Assembly: GCF_001584185.1 (NCBI RefSeq)
Contig: NZ_CP013234.1
Coordinates: forward strand, 1-64,000
Direction: 5' to 3'
Length of the DNA: 64,000 nucleotides
DNA from: Collimonas pratensis
Lineage (GTDB): Bacteria > Pseudomonadota > Gammaproteobacteria > Burkholderiales > Burkholderiaceae_D
Below, one piece after another: positions 28,362 to 36,656 of this stretch. The position numbers were made by a program, and so were the translations under genes. Numbering within the stretch: the stretch's first letter is position 1; each line of letters begins with the position of its first letter. The notes beneath the pieces are model-generated. The model saw nothing but the letters and a program-made list of their open reading frames with translations. It was not told where the DNA came from and ran no database searches.

Positions 28362-29390
28362 CTAGCGGGCCGTGGCTTCCACCGCGGTCGGGTCGGCGAG
28401 GTTGTCGATGAACCAGTTCGGATAGACCGGCGCCAACGGCGTGGCGGCGTCCAGTTCTGAGACTTCTTCGGCGCTCAGCTTGATGCTGGCCGCGCCCAGG
28501 TTGTCTTCCAGTTGCGGCAGTTTCGAGGCGCCGATGAGGATGCTGCTGACGGCATCCTTGGCCAGCAGCCAGGCCAGCGCCACTTGCGCCACGCTGGCGT
28601 TGTGGCGGCGGGCGATGGCGCGCATGTGCTCGACCACTGCAAAGCCGTGTTCCTTGTCGAAAGGCAGCAGGTCGAAGCCGGAGAAGCGGTTATCCGGGTT
28701 CGACAAGGTTTGGCGGGTGTATTTGCCGCTCAGGAAACCGGAAGACAGCGGACTCCACACCGTCATGCCGAGGCCATAGCGGCGCATCATCGGCAGCACG
28801 TCGCGCTCGACATCGCGGCCCAGCAGCGAGTAGTGCATCTGGCCGTGGGTGAACGGCGCCAGGCCATTGGCCTTCTGGATTTCCAGCGCCGCTGCCACCT
28901 TCCAGGCCGACCAGTTGGAAAAGCCGATATAGCGCGCCTTGCCGGATCGCACCACTGCATCCAGCGCCCACAGCGTTTCTTCCAGCGGCGTGTGCGGGTC
29001 TTCGCGATGCGCGATGTAGATATCCACCCAGTCGGTATTCAGGCGCTTGAGGCTCTGGTCGATCGACCACAGGATGTGCCGCCGCGACAGCCCCGACTGG
29101 GTCAGCGCCGGCCCGGTGCGAAAGCCGACCTTGGTGGCGATCACGACATCGTTGCGGCGCGCTTTCAAGGCATGGCCAAGCAGGGTTTCCGATTCGCCGC
29201 CGGCATAGCCGTCCGCAGTGTCGAACAGGTTGACGCCGGCGCTCAGGGCATGGCCGACCAGCTCGTCGGCCAGCTGCGCGCCGACCTTGTAGATGGCGCC
29301 GATATCTTTATTGCCGGAAGTGAAAGTCATGGCGCCGAACGCCAGGCGGGAAACTAATAGGCCGGTCTGGCCGAGCTTGGTGTATTGCAT
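28362..29390 (-). CDS. Aldo/keto reductase
   Basis: From MQYTKLGQTGLLVSRLAFGAM at 29390 this is a 342-residue (beta/alpha)8 NADPH-dependent reductase. It has the catalytic set Asp-Tyr-Lys-His in FDTADGYAGGESETLLGHAL (about residues 51-70), DVVIATKVG near 76, and DIYIAHREDPHTPLEE near 123. The C-terminal IPI-like segment SSILIGASKLPQLEDNLGA contacts the cofactor phosphate. A GGAG ribosome-binding site supports this start over one 20 codons upstream. It lies convergent with the aldehyde dehydrogenase, with only 24 bases between the stops. Confidence 0.93.
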   Translation of the reverse strand: MQYTKLGQTGLLVSRLAFGAMTFTSGNKDIGAIYKVGAQLADELVGHALSAGVNLFDTADGYAGGESETLLGHALKARRNDVVIATKVGFRTGPALTQSGLSRRHILWSIDQSLKRLNTDWVDIYIAHREDPHTPLEETLWALDAVVRSGKARYIGFSNWSAWKVAAALEIQKANGLAPFTHGQMHYSLLGRDVERDVLPMMRRYGLGMTVWSPLSSGFLSGKYTRQTLSNPDNRFSGFDLLPFDKEHGFAVVEHMRAIARRHNASVAQVALAWLLAKDAVSSILIGASKLPQLEDNLGAASIKLSAEEVSELDAATPLAPVYPNWFIDNLADPTAVEATAR

Positions 29391-29717
29391 GGTGGGTCTC
29401 CTGACAGACGAATGAAGTGGGGTGCGACAGACAGCAGGAAGATCAGGCAATGGTGCCTTGGAGAAACTGTTCGAGAATTGTACGATATTCCCGCCACGGT
29501 CGCCGGAGTGCGACTGCTATGCGTGCTCACATCGAGAGCAAAGGAACAATGCATGTTGTGCTGCCAAGTACCGGATATGTTGCCGAATACCAAATAAACG
29601 TATTTGGGTAAAATATCTGACAGCGAGGTGTTGTCAACCAAATCTCGCCAGCCGCGTTTTTAAGCTTATGCCGCAGCAAACGCGGATGTTAACCTCAACC
29701 ATTTAAAGGATTGAAAA
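29391..29717. other. Intergenic region with an 18-bp palindrome
   Basis: No gene is visible in these 327 bases between the aldo/keto reductase and the small exported protein. A perfect palindrome, CCAAATA-AACG-TATTTGG with a 4-base centre (29590-29607), lies about 110 bases upstream of the next ATG. It may be a regulator site for that gene or for the reductase. Confidence 0.5.
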
Positions 29718-29951
29718 ATGAAAAAGCTGCTAGGTGTTGCTGCACTCCTCATCGCATTTGCGCCATTCGCCCAAGCTCAGGACTCCAGCGGTGTCTTGGC
29801 TAGCCATCCGGACGCGCGCAATGACCGCACGCCAGTGGAAGCTGCTGCGCCAGCCAAGCACGTGAAGGCCAAGGCGCATCACAAGGCTGTCAAAGCCAAG
29901 GCAAAAGCAGCTGAAGCCAAGGATGCCGCTAAAGAAGCCGCTCCTAAGTAA
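29718..29951 (+). CDS. Small exported Ala/Lys-rich protein
   Basis: This 77-residue protein has a clear Sec signal peptide (MKKLLGVAALLIAFAPFAQA, cleavage after AQA near residue 20). The mature part is short and basic, rich in Ala and Lys with the repeating motif KAKAHHKAVKAKAKAAEAKDAAKEAA. An AAAGGA ribosome-binding site precedes the ATG, and a hairpin follows at 29993-30035. It resembles the related gene at 30375. The periplasmic role is unknown; histone-H1-like or envelope-charge functions are conceivable but speculative. Confidence 0.75.
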   Translation: MKKLLGVAALLIAFAPFAQAQDSSGVLASHPDARNDRTPVEAAAPAKHVKAKAHHKAVKAKAKAAEAKDAAKEAAPK

Positions 29952-30374
29952 ATCAGGGCACCGCATGCCGTGCCTGGCACGAGCATGCACCACAGAAGGC
30001 CATGGGCGCGGAAACACCGCACCCGTGGCCTTCTGGCATTTGGCGTGATGGAATGAATTTCTGCGCGGCTCGGCCGCCATGCGCTACAGCAGCAACGCTC
30101 TGTCATCGCGCCGCACCACATCGCATCGCTGCCTTGATTGCCGATCAGCAGGCCTGCCGCTTCTCTCCAAAAAATATTGCGCTGGTGTAGCATCGCGCTC
30201 CTTTACCAGGCGCGATCCCGAAAAATTCTCGTGATCGAAACGAGATCGCACGCTGCAAATGTCGGAAGTTGTAACGGCATGTAATAGCCGTCAACATCTC
30301 GCCGGCGCCACTCGTTAATTGCTCAGGACCTCGGGAATTACCTGAGTTAATCAAGATAACTTTAAGGTGCACAA
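29952..30374. other. Intergenic region between two Ala/Lys-rich protein genes
   Basis: These 423 bases contain the hairpin at 29993-30035 and then AT-poor sequence with no supported reading frame. The last 60 bases presumably carry the promoter and the AAGG ribosome-binding site of the gene at 30375. Confidence 0.5.
29993..30035 (+). terminator. Long hairpin after the 29718 gene, possible terminator
   Basis: CAGAAGGCCA (29993-30002) pairs perfectly with TGGCCTTCTG (30026-30035), and the interior continues as a GGGCGCGG/CCGCACCC-like stem. There is no long T-tract after it, so it may be a weak terminator or an mRNA-stabilising 3' structure. Confidence 0.5.
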
Positions 30375-30680
30375 ATGAACAAATTAATCGCTACTCTGAT
30401 CGCTGGCCTGTTTGCTACTTCCGTTTTCGCTCAAGCCGCTGCGCCTGCTGCTCCAGCAGCACCTGCTGCCGCCGCAACGACGACCCAGGCAGTAAAAGCC
30501 GATGCCAAGACAGAAGCCAAGGCAGCGCCTGCAGCAGCCAAAGTCAAGACTGCAAAAGCTGAAAAAACCAAGGTCGCCCATAAGGCAGCCAAGGTAAAAG
30601 CCAAGGCCCCTGCAGCGAAGACAGAGGCTAAGGCAGACGCCAAGGTGGACGCCAAGGCCGCTGCTCCTGCCGCTAAATAA
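30375..30680 (+). CDS. Small exported Ala/Lys-rich repeat protein
   Basis: This 101-residue protein has a signal peptide (MNKLIATLIAGLFATSVFAQ, cleavage after VFA near residue 19). The mature chain is almost wholly Ala, Lys, Pro and Thr, built of KADAKTEAKAA-like repeats. It is highly charged and probably disordered. It is close in design to the 77-residue neighbour at 29718. The GC-rich low-complexity coding makes spurious opposite-strand frames, but the signal peptide and AAGG ribosome-binding site support this one. The function is unknown. Confidence 0.75.
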   Translation: MNKLIATLIAGLFATSVFAQAAAPAAPAAPAAAATTTQAVKADAKTEAKAAPAAAKVKTAKAEKTKVAHKAAKVKAKAPAAKTEAKADAKVDAKAAAPAAK

Positions 30681-30715
30681 AACCCGATAGTCGTGCAGAT
30701 CGCGACTATGATAAA

Positions 30716-30756
30716 CATGGCGGCCTGATTGCGTAAACCGCAGTCAGGCCGCCATG
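30716..30756 (+). terminator. 13-bp perfect hairpin after the 30375 gene
   Basis: Bases 30716-30728 are the exact reverse complement of 30744-30756, with a 15-base loop. No strong T-tract follows. It sits 36 bases past the stop codon, matching the hairpin after the related gene at 29718. Confidence 0.6.
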
Positions 30757-30829
30757 CTGCGTTCCGGCTTGGAACAAGCTTTCTCGGCATTTAAAAATTC
30801 CGTTGTTCGATATTTTCAAGGAGTAGGTC

Positions 30830-31024
30830 ATGGGTATTCTGGAAGAAGTCATTGGCGCTGTAGTGGCCGTTGAAGGTGTCAAGAAGTTGGATCCGAACGC
30901 ATCCATCCTGACTGAAGGCATTGCCGCTGTTGCCGGCTACAAGGGTGTGGAAGCGGTTACCGAACACCTGGAAAACAAAGAAGCAGAAAACAAAGAGGGC
31001 GATGTCCCTGATCAGCCTGCCTGA
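30830..31024 (+). CDS. Small acidic hypothetical protein
   Basis: This 64-residue protein begins with an amphipathic, glycine- and valine-rich half (MGILEEVIGAVVAVEGVKKL) and ends in an acidic Glu/Asn-rich tail. An AAGGAG ribosome-binding site lies just upstream of the ATG at excellent spacing, which is the main support for the gene. No family is recognised. Confidence 0.65.
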   Translation: MGILEEVIGAVVAVEGVKKLDPNASILTEGIAAVAGYKGVEAVTEHLENKEAENKEGDVPDQPA

Positions 31025-31071
31025 TTGAAAAGGTTCATCAGACTTTTCTATGGGTGCAAAAATATTGACAT

Positions 31072-31142
31072 GTAGGGTGGGCACGCTTTTGTGCCCACGC
31101 GGATAGCGCTACAGCGTGGGCACAAAAGCGTGCCCACCCTAC
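31072..31142. repeat. Inverted pair of GTAGGGTGGGCA palindromic units
   Basis: Units at 31072-31100 and 31113-31142 are inverted copies of each other that share even the loop bases. Together they form one large cruciform-capable palindrome about 70 bases long. Confidence 0.85.
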
Positions 31143-31219
31143 CTCTCATGTACGATAGTGTCCCCTTACCCACAGAGAAGTCTGAACAACCATTGAAAAA
31201 ATAGCTGTTGATTTAAAAG

Positions 31220-31251
31220 GATGAAATTTTCTCGGAGGGGAAAATTTCATC
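31220..31251. terminator. Hairpin with 12-bp perfect stem, probable bidirectional terminator
   Basis: GATGAAATTTTC (31220-31231) is the exact reverse complement of 31240-31251. Short A and T tracts flank it. It lies between the small acidic protein gene and the convergent hydrolase at 31288-32388, as expected for a terminator serving both. Confidence 0.6.
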
Positions 31252-31287
31252 TTTCGCATTATTACGCTTTACGACTTCTGATTCAGG

Positions 31288-32388
31288 TCACGGCAGATGC
31301 GGGCAAGACGCCGGCAGTGGCTGGCCGAATATGGCCGCTTGGCCGCAGGCCGATCCGAACATGCCGCGGCCGTCATGGCCCACGCCGGGCACTTGCACCA
31401 CGCTCTGATTCAGCGCCGCCGGATGGCGTCCCTGCAGATATTTGAAATAGGACAGGCCGCGCGCCAGCCGGTACGGGCCTTGCGCCATCGCCGGGCATGA
31501 GCGGTCGATGAAATGCGTATACGGATTGGTGTCCGCCATCCCCAGCAGATAGACTACCTTGCGCGCCGCATAGCGTGCTTCGATGCCGCCCAGGTCTTGC
31601 TGCGCGACATAGGCCGGCAGCTGTTCCATGCCGTATTTCCAGCGATTCACGCGTGGGCAGTAGGTGGTCGTCGCCGCTTGGAAGCTGCCGTCCGGGCTTG
31701 GCCTGCGCTGGTCGAAATACAGATAGCTTGACGGATTAGCCACCACGTAGCGCACCTTGATCCCGGCATTGGCCAAGCTTGCCTCTGCCTGGCCGGCGAC
31801 GGCATAGCGCTGGACGATCTGGGCCCCGGCGGAATGGCCTGAGACCACTACTTCTGTCAGCGCCGGATAGAGGGTGCGATCGCTGAAGTGTGCCAGCAAG
31901 GCATCCATGGCGCTGAAGGAACTGAGCGGCGCCGGGCTCAGCGCAGGATCGCCGCCTTTCCAGCCTTCCTGCGTCCAGGCCAGGGTGTCGGGCGTCAGTT
32001 TGAATGCCGCGATGTCTGGCAAGGTCAGGAATTGCGGGGCTGCCACCAGGGTGCCGGCGCCCGCCGTACCGGCTTCATCCACCGCCAGTTGGCCGTCGGC
32101 AAAATAAACATCGGCATTGCGCAAGGTGCCATGCACCACGATCAGCACGCGTTTGACATCCGCGGCGGCGGCATTGAGCGGACGGTCGGCATAGACCGGC
32201 AGCATGCCGCTGCCTTGCGGCGTCTTCACGGTGATACGCTGATCGGCGATTTTCTTGACTGGGGCGTCCAGCACTGACGACTCTTTGGTGGCAGCATTCG
32301 GAGGCTGCGCCGCCAGCGCGCTGTTTCCGCCAGATGATAAAAAGAGGCAAGCAGCGGCGGCGAGGCCGACGGTTCGGCTGGCAGGCAT
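31288..32388 (-). CDS. Exported alpha/beta hydrolase
   Basis: This 366-residue protein begins with a signal peptide (MPASRTVGLAAAACLFLSSGGNSALAA). The mature enzyme has VLIVVHGTLRNADVYF, the strand and oxyanion-hole region, near residue 82, and the nucleophile elbow VVSGHSAGAQIVQRY near 180. Candidate acid and His residues occur in VYLLGMADTNPYTH and VPGVGHDGRGMFGS, near residues 285 and 340. Its composition resembles secreted esterases and polyester depolymerases, though no lipase-box variant specific to one of these is seen. The substrate is unknown. Confidence 0.85.
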   Translation of the reverse strand: MPASRTVGLAAAACLFLSSGGNSALAAQPPNAATKESSVLDAPVKKIADQRITVKTPQGSGMLPVYADRPLNAAAADVKRVLIVVHGTLRNADVYFADGQLAVDEAGTAGAGTLVAAPQFLTLPDIAAFKLTPDTLAWTQEGWKGGDPALSPAPLSSFSAMDALLAHFSDRTLYPALTEVVVSGHSAGAQIVQRYAVAGQAEASLANAGIKVRYVVANPSSYLYFDQRRPSPDGSFQAATTTYCPRVNRWKYGMEQLPAYVAQQDLGGIEARYAARKVVYLLGMADTNPYTHFIDRSCPAMAQGPYRLARGLSYFKYLQGRHPAALNQSVVQVPGVGHDGRGMFGSACGQAAIFGQPLPASCPHLP

Positions 32389-32524
32389 GTGAGCTCCTCT
32401 ACAGAACGCAATAAAGCAGATTCTGGCACGAAAACCCCCGCAGGATGCGCCTGCGTTTCACAATCTCGTCAGGTGCGACGGTTGTTCGCTGCTGCCTGCT
32501 CGAGCCTGGGCTCAAGCGGCAAGT

Positions 32525-32851
32525 TCAAACGCTTAGTTCGAGCGCCTGGTAATTGCCCAGATCGGCCTGGATGCCGAGCCGGTTGAACATTTCCTGCGGG
32601 TGGAAATCGGTCTGGGCGTGTAGTGTGCGCGCTGCGATTTTTGCCGCCTCGATCGACGCCAGGTCGGCCCATCCCAGCACCGTGACGTAGTTGTAGGAAC
32701 CCGGGCCGGAGGTCTGCTCCAGCACCAGCTCCTGTGTGCAGCCGGGTAGCGAGCGCAGCAGCGCGTGGGTGCTGCGGACGCGGGCCAGGAATTCCTGTTG
32801 CGCCGCTGCCGGAACGATGAACTTGTCTACTCTGTAAATCTGGGAAGCCAT
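32525..32851 (-). CDS. Antibiotic biosynthesis monooxygenase-domain protein
   Basis: This 108-residue protein is a single ABM ferredoxin-like domain: YRVDKFIVPAAAQQEFLARVRSTHALLRSLPGCTQELVLEQ, then NYVTVLGWADLASIEAAK. These dimeric alpha+beta proteins include quinone-forming monooxygenases and haem-degrading enzymes. No haem-binding Asn/Trp pattern is evident. It is divergent from the alpha/beta hydrolase at 33032 and stands alone. Confidence 0.85.
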   Translation of the reverse strand: MASQIYRVDKFIVPAAAQQEFLARVRSTHALLRSLPGCTQELVLEQTSGPGSYNYVTVLGWADLASIEAAKIAARTLHAQTDFHPQEMFNRLGIQADLGNYQALELSV

Positions 32852-33031
32852 GACTGTTTCTCCGATCGGTTAACTTTGTGCCGCACTGGCGTGCAGCAAG
32901 AGGATTTCAGATGCCTGGGCGAGTGTAAAACTTCAAGCAAACTTGAAGTCAAGCAAAAAATAACGCAGACGATCCGAGTTGAGGTAAGGTAGCGCAGCTC
33001 CATCTTTTCATCCCCGTTTTCCTGGTCGATC

Positions 33032-33772
33032 ATGCAAGCCATCGAGTCTTTTGACGTCTCTTACGAAAATGCCATCCTGAAGGGCGACTTCCACCCTGCC
33101 GCATCCTCCCGGCACATGCTGCTGTTGCACGGCGCCGGTGTCAGTTCGCGCGCTACCGCCAGCCGTTCCGGCTTGAGGCCGGCGCTGCAGCAGCGCGGGA
33201 TCGCTACCACTTCCTTCGACTGTATCGGCCATGGCGACACCGGCGGCGTCTTGTCGATCTCGTCGTTGCACAGCCGCACGCGCCAGGCCGAGGCGGTGAT
33301 CGCTGCCAGGAAGTTGGCCGGCCCGTTGGCCAATCCGCTGGCCGGTCCGCTGGTGATCTGCGGCGCCAGCATGGGCGCCTATAACGCTATCCGGCTGACG
33401 CAAACGCAGCAGGTCGCCGGTCTGGTCCTGATCGTTCCCGGGGTGTATACGCCGGCCGCATACAACCTGCCGTTCGGACCGCAGTTTTCAGAAGTCATCC
33501 GCCGCGACCGCAGCTGGGCCGGCAGCGACGCCTGGGAAATCCTCAAGCAGTTCAAGGGAGATTTGCTGGTAATTGCGGCCGAGCGCGATGCCGTTATCCC
33601 TTTGGAAATACCGGAGCGGCTGGTGCTGTCTGCGCGCCAGGCGCGCTCGCGCCGGCTGCGAGTGGTGGCGGATGCCGACCATAACCATTTGTTCCCTCTG
33701 CTGACGGCAGAACGTCCGGCGGAATTCGATGAGCTGATGGCACTGATGGCCGGTTGCGGCCGGCAGCACTGA
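33032..33772 (+). CDS. Alpha/beta hydrolase
   Basis: This is a 246-residue cytoplasmic hydrolase. Strand and oxyanion region MLLLHGAGVSSRA is at residues 29-41, nucleophile elbow VICGASMGAYNAIRL near 108, the probable acid in DLLVIAAERDAVIPLEIPERL near 180, and His in VVADADHNHLFPLL near 215. It belongs to the serine aminopeptidase-like/YqiA-like branch. Its substrate cannot be deduced. Confidence 0.85.
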   Translation: MQAIESFDVSYENAILKGDFHPAASSRHMLLLHGAGVSSRATASRSGLRPALQQRGIATTSFDCIGHGDTGGVLSISSLHSRTRQAEAVIAARKLAGPLANPLAGPLVICGASMGAYNAIRLTQTQQVAGLVLIVPGVYTPAAYNLPFGPQFSEVIRRDRSWAGSDAWEILKQFKGDLLVIAAERDAVIPLEIPERLVLSARQARSRRLRVVADADHNHLFPLLTAERPAEFDELMALMAGCGRQH

Positions 33773-33814
33773 GCCGGCAGCCCTTAAAAACGGCTACCTG
33801 CGGCTGTCGATGAG

Positions 33815-33885
33815 GTAGGGTGGGCAAGTTCTTTTGCCCACGCGGCACCGGGCAGCATTCGCGTGGGCGCCAGTGCCCACCCTAC
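33815..33885. repeat. Inverted pair of GTAGGGTGGGCA palindromic units
   Basis: A direct unit (33815-33845) and an inverted unit (33860-33885) lie between the hydrolase and GST genes, which converge here. The second overlaps the 3' edge of the GST gene by a few bases, up to its stop codon. Confidence 0.8.
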
Positions 33886-34487
33886 GCCAATGCTTCCGCT
33901 GCCAGTGCCGCCTTGACAGTGGCGCGTGCACCGATGTCTTTCATGTAAGCGGCAATGGCCGGCCATTGCACCAGGTCGATGGCAAACAATGCGGTCCAGC
34001 GCAGCACCGTAAACAGATAGGCATCGGCGACGCCGAACTGCGGCCCGAGCAGATAGTCTTGCTGCGCCAGTGTCGTCTCCAGCAACCCCAGGCGCCGTAC
34101 CAGCTTTTCCTTGAGGATGGTTTTGACCTGCTCCGGCAGCGCCGCATTGAACAGCGGCGCCAGCCCGGCGTGGATTTCGCTGCCGATGAAGTTCAGCATC
34201 TCTTGCAGCCGCACACGCTCCCAGCTGCCGGGCGGCGGCGCCAGTTCCGCCTGCGGCTTGAGGTCGGCCAGGTACTGCACGATCGCCGGACCTTCTGTCA
34301 GCACCTGGCCGCCGGCCAGCTCCAGCGCGGCGACATAGCCTTTCGGATTGATCGCCAGGAAATCGCGGCCGTCGGCGGTTTTCTTGGTCTTGTTGTCGAC
34401 CCTGACCAGTTCGAACGGCAATTCCAGCTCACGCAGCACGATGTGCGGCGACAGCGAACAAGTCTCGGGGGCAAAATACAATTTCAT
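33882..34487 (-). CDS. Glutathione S-transferase family protein
   Basis: This 201-residue GST has MKLYFAPETCSLSPHIVLRELEL at the N-terminus, LTEGPAIVQYLADLKP near residues 65-80 for glutathione contact, and FGVADAYLFTVLRW in the helical domain. It is clearly related to the GST at 13669-14286. The HxlR regulator at 34619 is divergent, so the pair probably forms a regulated electrophile-stress unit. Confidence 0.92.
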   Translation of the reverse strand: MKLYFAPETCSLSPHIVLRELELPFELVRVDNKTKKTADGRDFLAINPKGYVAALELAGGQVLTEGPAIVQYLADLKPQAELAPPPGSWERVRLQEMLNFIGSEIHAGLAPLFNAALPEQVKTILKEKLVRRLGLLETTLAQQDYLLGPQFGVADAYLFTVLRWTALFAIDLVQWPAIAAYMKDIGARATVKAALAAEALA

Positions 34488-34618
34488 GCAAATCTCCTGT
34501 GCAGCCGCGCCCTGCGCGCGATGGAGGAGAGTATGGTGACGGTGGTTACTATTGTAAAGAAGGCAGTATTTTGTTATATAGGTACATAAATTATACTTAG
34601 ATTATATTCAGGACTCGC

Positions 34619-34960
34619 ATGAAAAAGAATGTTTCCGGCTGTTCCGTGGAGGAAGCCATGCTGCTGCTGGGCGGCCGCTGGCGATTGTTGCTGGTTTCCT
34701 ACCTGCTGGACGGGCCGAAGCGCTTCAACGACCTGCGCCGCGACATGCCGAATATTTCGCAGCGCATGCTGACGCTCGATCTGCGCGCGCTGGAAGCCGC
34801 CGGACTGGTGCTGCGCACGGTGTATGCCGAGGTGCCGGTCAAGGTCGAATACCGTCTCACGGCCGATGGCCAGCGGCTGCACAAGGTAGTGGCGGTGGTG
34901 AAAGAATTCGGGCTATGGCTGAAAGCAGAACGCCGGCCGGCGGCGCAGGATGTGGCGTAG
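34619..34960 (+). CDS. HxlR-family transcriptional regulator
   Basis: This 113-residue winged-helix regulator has the family's N-terminal cysteine (KNVSGCSVEEAMLLLGGRWRLLLVSYLLDGPKRFNDLRRDMPNISQRMLTLDLRALEAAGLVLR). It ends with the wing VPVKVEYRLTADGQRLHKVV. HxlR proteins often sense electrophiles or oxidants through that cysteine. It is divergent from the GST gene with 131 bases between, so the GST is the likely target. Confidence 0.92.
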   Translation: MKKNVSGCSVEEAMLLLGGRWRLLLVSYLLDGPKRFNDLRRDMPNISQRMLTLDLRALEAAGLVLRTVYAEVPVKVEYRLTADGQRLHKVVAVVKEFGLWLKAERRPAAQDVA

Positions 34961-35075
34961 ATACGGACCTTATAGACGAACCTGCAGTATGATTCAGGCA
35001 AGCAGGCGCTCCGCTCCGGAACGTTTCAGCTGACAACCTGTCTGTCAGTACACCCACTTGATTCATGAGACTACA

Positions 35076-35231
35076 ATGCGCCGATTCTTTTTCATCATTG
35101 CCAGCTTCCTGCTTGTTGCCTGCGGCCACGTCGCCCCTAACGGCGACAGCGGCAATGGCAACATCAGCGGCAGCAGCGTCACGCCTTACGGCGTGATCGA
35201 TACCGGCGTTACCCGCACCATCAACCGCTAA
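35076..35231 (+). CDS. Small lipoprotein
   Basis: This 51-residue protein has a lipoprotein signal peptide: MRRFFFIIASFLLVAC, with the lipobox LVAC at residues 13-16. A short Gly/Ser/Asn-rich mature part ends GVIDTGVTRTINR. It precedes gmhA by 35 bases and may share its transcript. The function is unknown. The start has no strong ribosome-binding site, but the lipobox makes a real gene likely. Confidence 0.75.
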   Translation: MRRFFFIIASFLLVACGHVAPNGDSGNGNISGSSVTPYGVIDTGVTRTINR

Positions 35232-35266
35232 TCATCAAGCGTCAATACGCGAACGGAGTTTTCAAA

Positions 35267-35863
35267 GTGAAGCAACACATCAACGCAAGCCTGGTCGAAG
35301 CACAGCAGTCACTCAATGCCCTGCTCGCCAATCCGGCGGCGCTGGACACGATTGAACAGGCAGGCCAGCTGCTGATCGATGTGTTCCAGCGCAAGGGCCG
35401 GGTCTACTCCTGCGGCAACGGCGGCTCGATGTGCGACGCCATGCATTTTGCCGAAGAACTGACCGGCCGCTACCGGCTCGACCGCGCCGCCCTTGGCGCC
35501 ACCGCCATCAGCGATGCCGGACACCTGACCTGTGTTGGCAACGACCACGGCTACGAACAGGTGTTCTCGCGCTACATCGAAGGCCACGGCCGTGCCGGTG
35601 ATTGCCTGCTGGCGCTCAGCACCAGCGGCACCAGCAAGAACATCATCCGCGCGGCGCAGGCAGCGCAGGCGCAAGGCATGAGCGTGATCATCCTGTCCGG
35701 CAAGCGCAGCGAAGTACTGGAGGCGCTCAGCAGCGTCTACATCTGCACCCCGGGCGGCAAATTTGCGGACCGCGTGCAAGAGCTGCACATCAAGGTCCTG
35801 CACATCCTGATCGAGCTGGTGGAGCGTCACTTCTTCCCCGAAAATTACGCCGACGGCCAGTAA
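35267..35863 (+). CDS. gmhA: Phosphoheptose isomerase (sedoheptulose 7-phosphate isomerase)
   Basis: This 198-residue SIS-domain enzyme converts sedoheptulose 7-phosphate to D-glycero-manno-heptose 7-phosphate, the first step of LPS inner-core heptose synthesis. It has RVYSCGNGGSMCDAMHFAEELTGRYR (about residues 45-70), with the catalytic Glu in AEELTGRY, then CLLALSTSGTSKNI near 117 for phosphate binding and the catalytic His in ELHIKVLHILIELVE near 180. Length matches the E. coli enzyme. It stands alone here, not in an LPS cluster. Confidence 0.92.
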   Translation: MKQHINASLVEAQQSLNALLANPAALDTIEQAGQLLIDVFQRKGRVYSCGNGGSMCDAMHFAEELTGRYRLDRAALGATAISDAGHLTCVGNDHGYEQVFSRYIEGHGRAGDCLLALSTSGTSKNIIRAAQAAQAQGMSVIILSGKRSEVLEALSSVYICTPGGKFADRVQELHIKVLHILIELVERHFFPENYADGQ

Positions 35864-35902
35864 CCGCAGCAGCAACAATGGCGGCGCTACTGCGGCGTCC
35901 GC

Positions 35903-36280
35903 CTATTCCCCGATAATCCATCCGATCGACAGCACATAGCGGCTGCCGCCCTCCACGCGCGTCACGCTGTGCTCGCACTGATCGGGCCGGAACAGCTTGA
36001 TGCGTGAGGTCGACAGGATAGGTGCGCTGCAGATGAATTCACCGCCGCGCGGCGAGCGCTTGAGCACCAGGTTCAGGCGGTAGTGCTTGCCACGGGCGAC
36101 CGCATCCGTGTGCGGCGGGATGTGCGCGCCGACCGGATAGCGGATCAGGTAGCTGTCGAAAGGCAGCGGCCAGCGCGCCGTCAGCAACAGCATCTTGTCG
36201 TAGCCGCCATCCTGTCTTCCCGCTTGCCATTTGAATGCGACAGCCAGATAGTCGCGCAGATTTTTCAGCATGTCTCTCAT
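35903..36280 (-). CDS. Small 2OG-Fe(II) oxygenase-like protein
   Basis: This 125-residue protein shows the HxD...H facial triad of iron/2-oxoglutarate dioxygenases: IPPHTDAVARGKHYRLNLVL (His and Asp near residues 56-58), and the distal His in DQCEHSVTRVEGGSRYVLSIGW near 104. It is shorter than most members and consists mostly of the double-stranded beta-helix core. The substrate is unknown. It is divergent from the sulfatase gene at 36657. Confidence 0.8.
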   Translation of the reverse strand: MRDMLKNLRDYLAVAFKWQAGRQDGGYDKMLLLTARWPLPFDSYLIRYPVGAHIPPHTDAVARGKHYRLNLVLKRSPRGGEFICSAPILSTSRIKLFRPDQCEHSVTRVEGGSRYVLSIGWIIGE

Positions 36281-36656
36281 TTCCGTGATGGCCGTCCGGC
36301 CATCGAATCACAGGCATTTCACATTCTATTTGAAATCGGTTTTCGTCTCCCGATTCCGCATATCGATATGCGGAATCCACCCATGCATTTGTCCACATAA
36401 GCTAATAGATAGTAAGTAGTTTGTGAAATTCGCAGAATTTTTTACGATGCATGCTCACTGAATGCGGGGTGATATGACAGGCCATTTTTCTTACCGGATA
36501 GTTGGCCGCGTCGTCCGTAACCTGCCCGGCGCACCTGCCCGTGCATTGGATAACCGAAGACTGCACTCCCGCTGCTGAAAGCGCACAGCGCCTTTTTTAA
36601 CGGCGCTATTTCCATGGTTTGCCAAATTGCCCGCCGCAAGAGCGGGCCGAACAATA
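36281..36656. other. Intergenic region holding a 26-bp perfect palindrome
   Basis: No gene is visible in these 376 bases between the oxygenase and the sulfatase. The distinctive feature is the palindrome at 36352-36377, listed separately. The rest is AT-rich promoter-like sequence. Confidence 0.55.
36352..36377. promoter_or_regulatory. 26-bp perfect palindrome, candidate operator
   Basis: GATTCCGCATATC (36352-36364) is followed immediately by its exact reverse complement (36365-36377). The TTCCGCAT...ATGCGGAA core recalls IclR-family operators of Burkholderiales, but no IclR gene is nearby. It lies about 70 bases upstream of the 2OG-oxygenase ATG and 280 bases upstream of the sulfatase. Confidence 0.6.
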
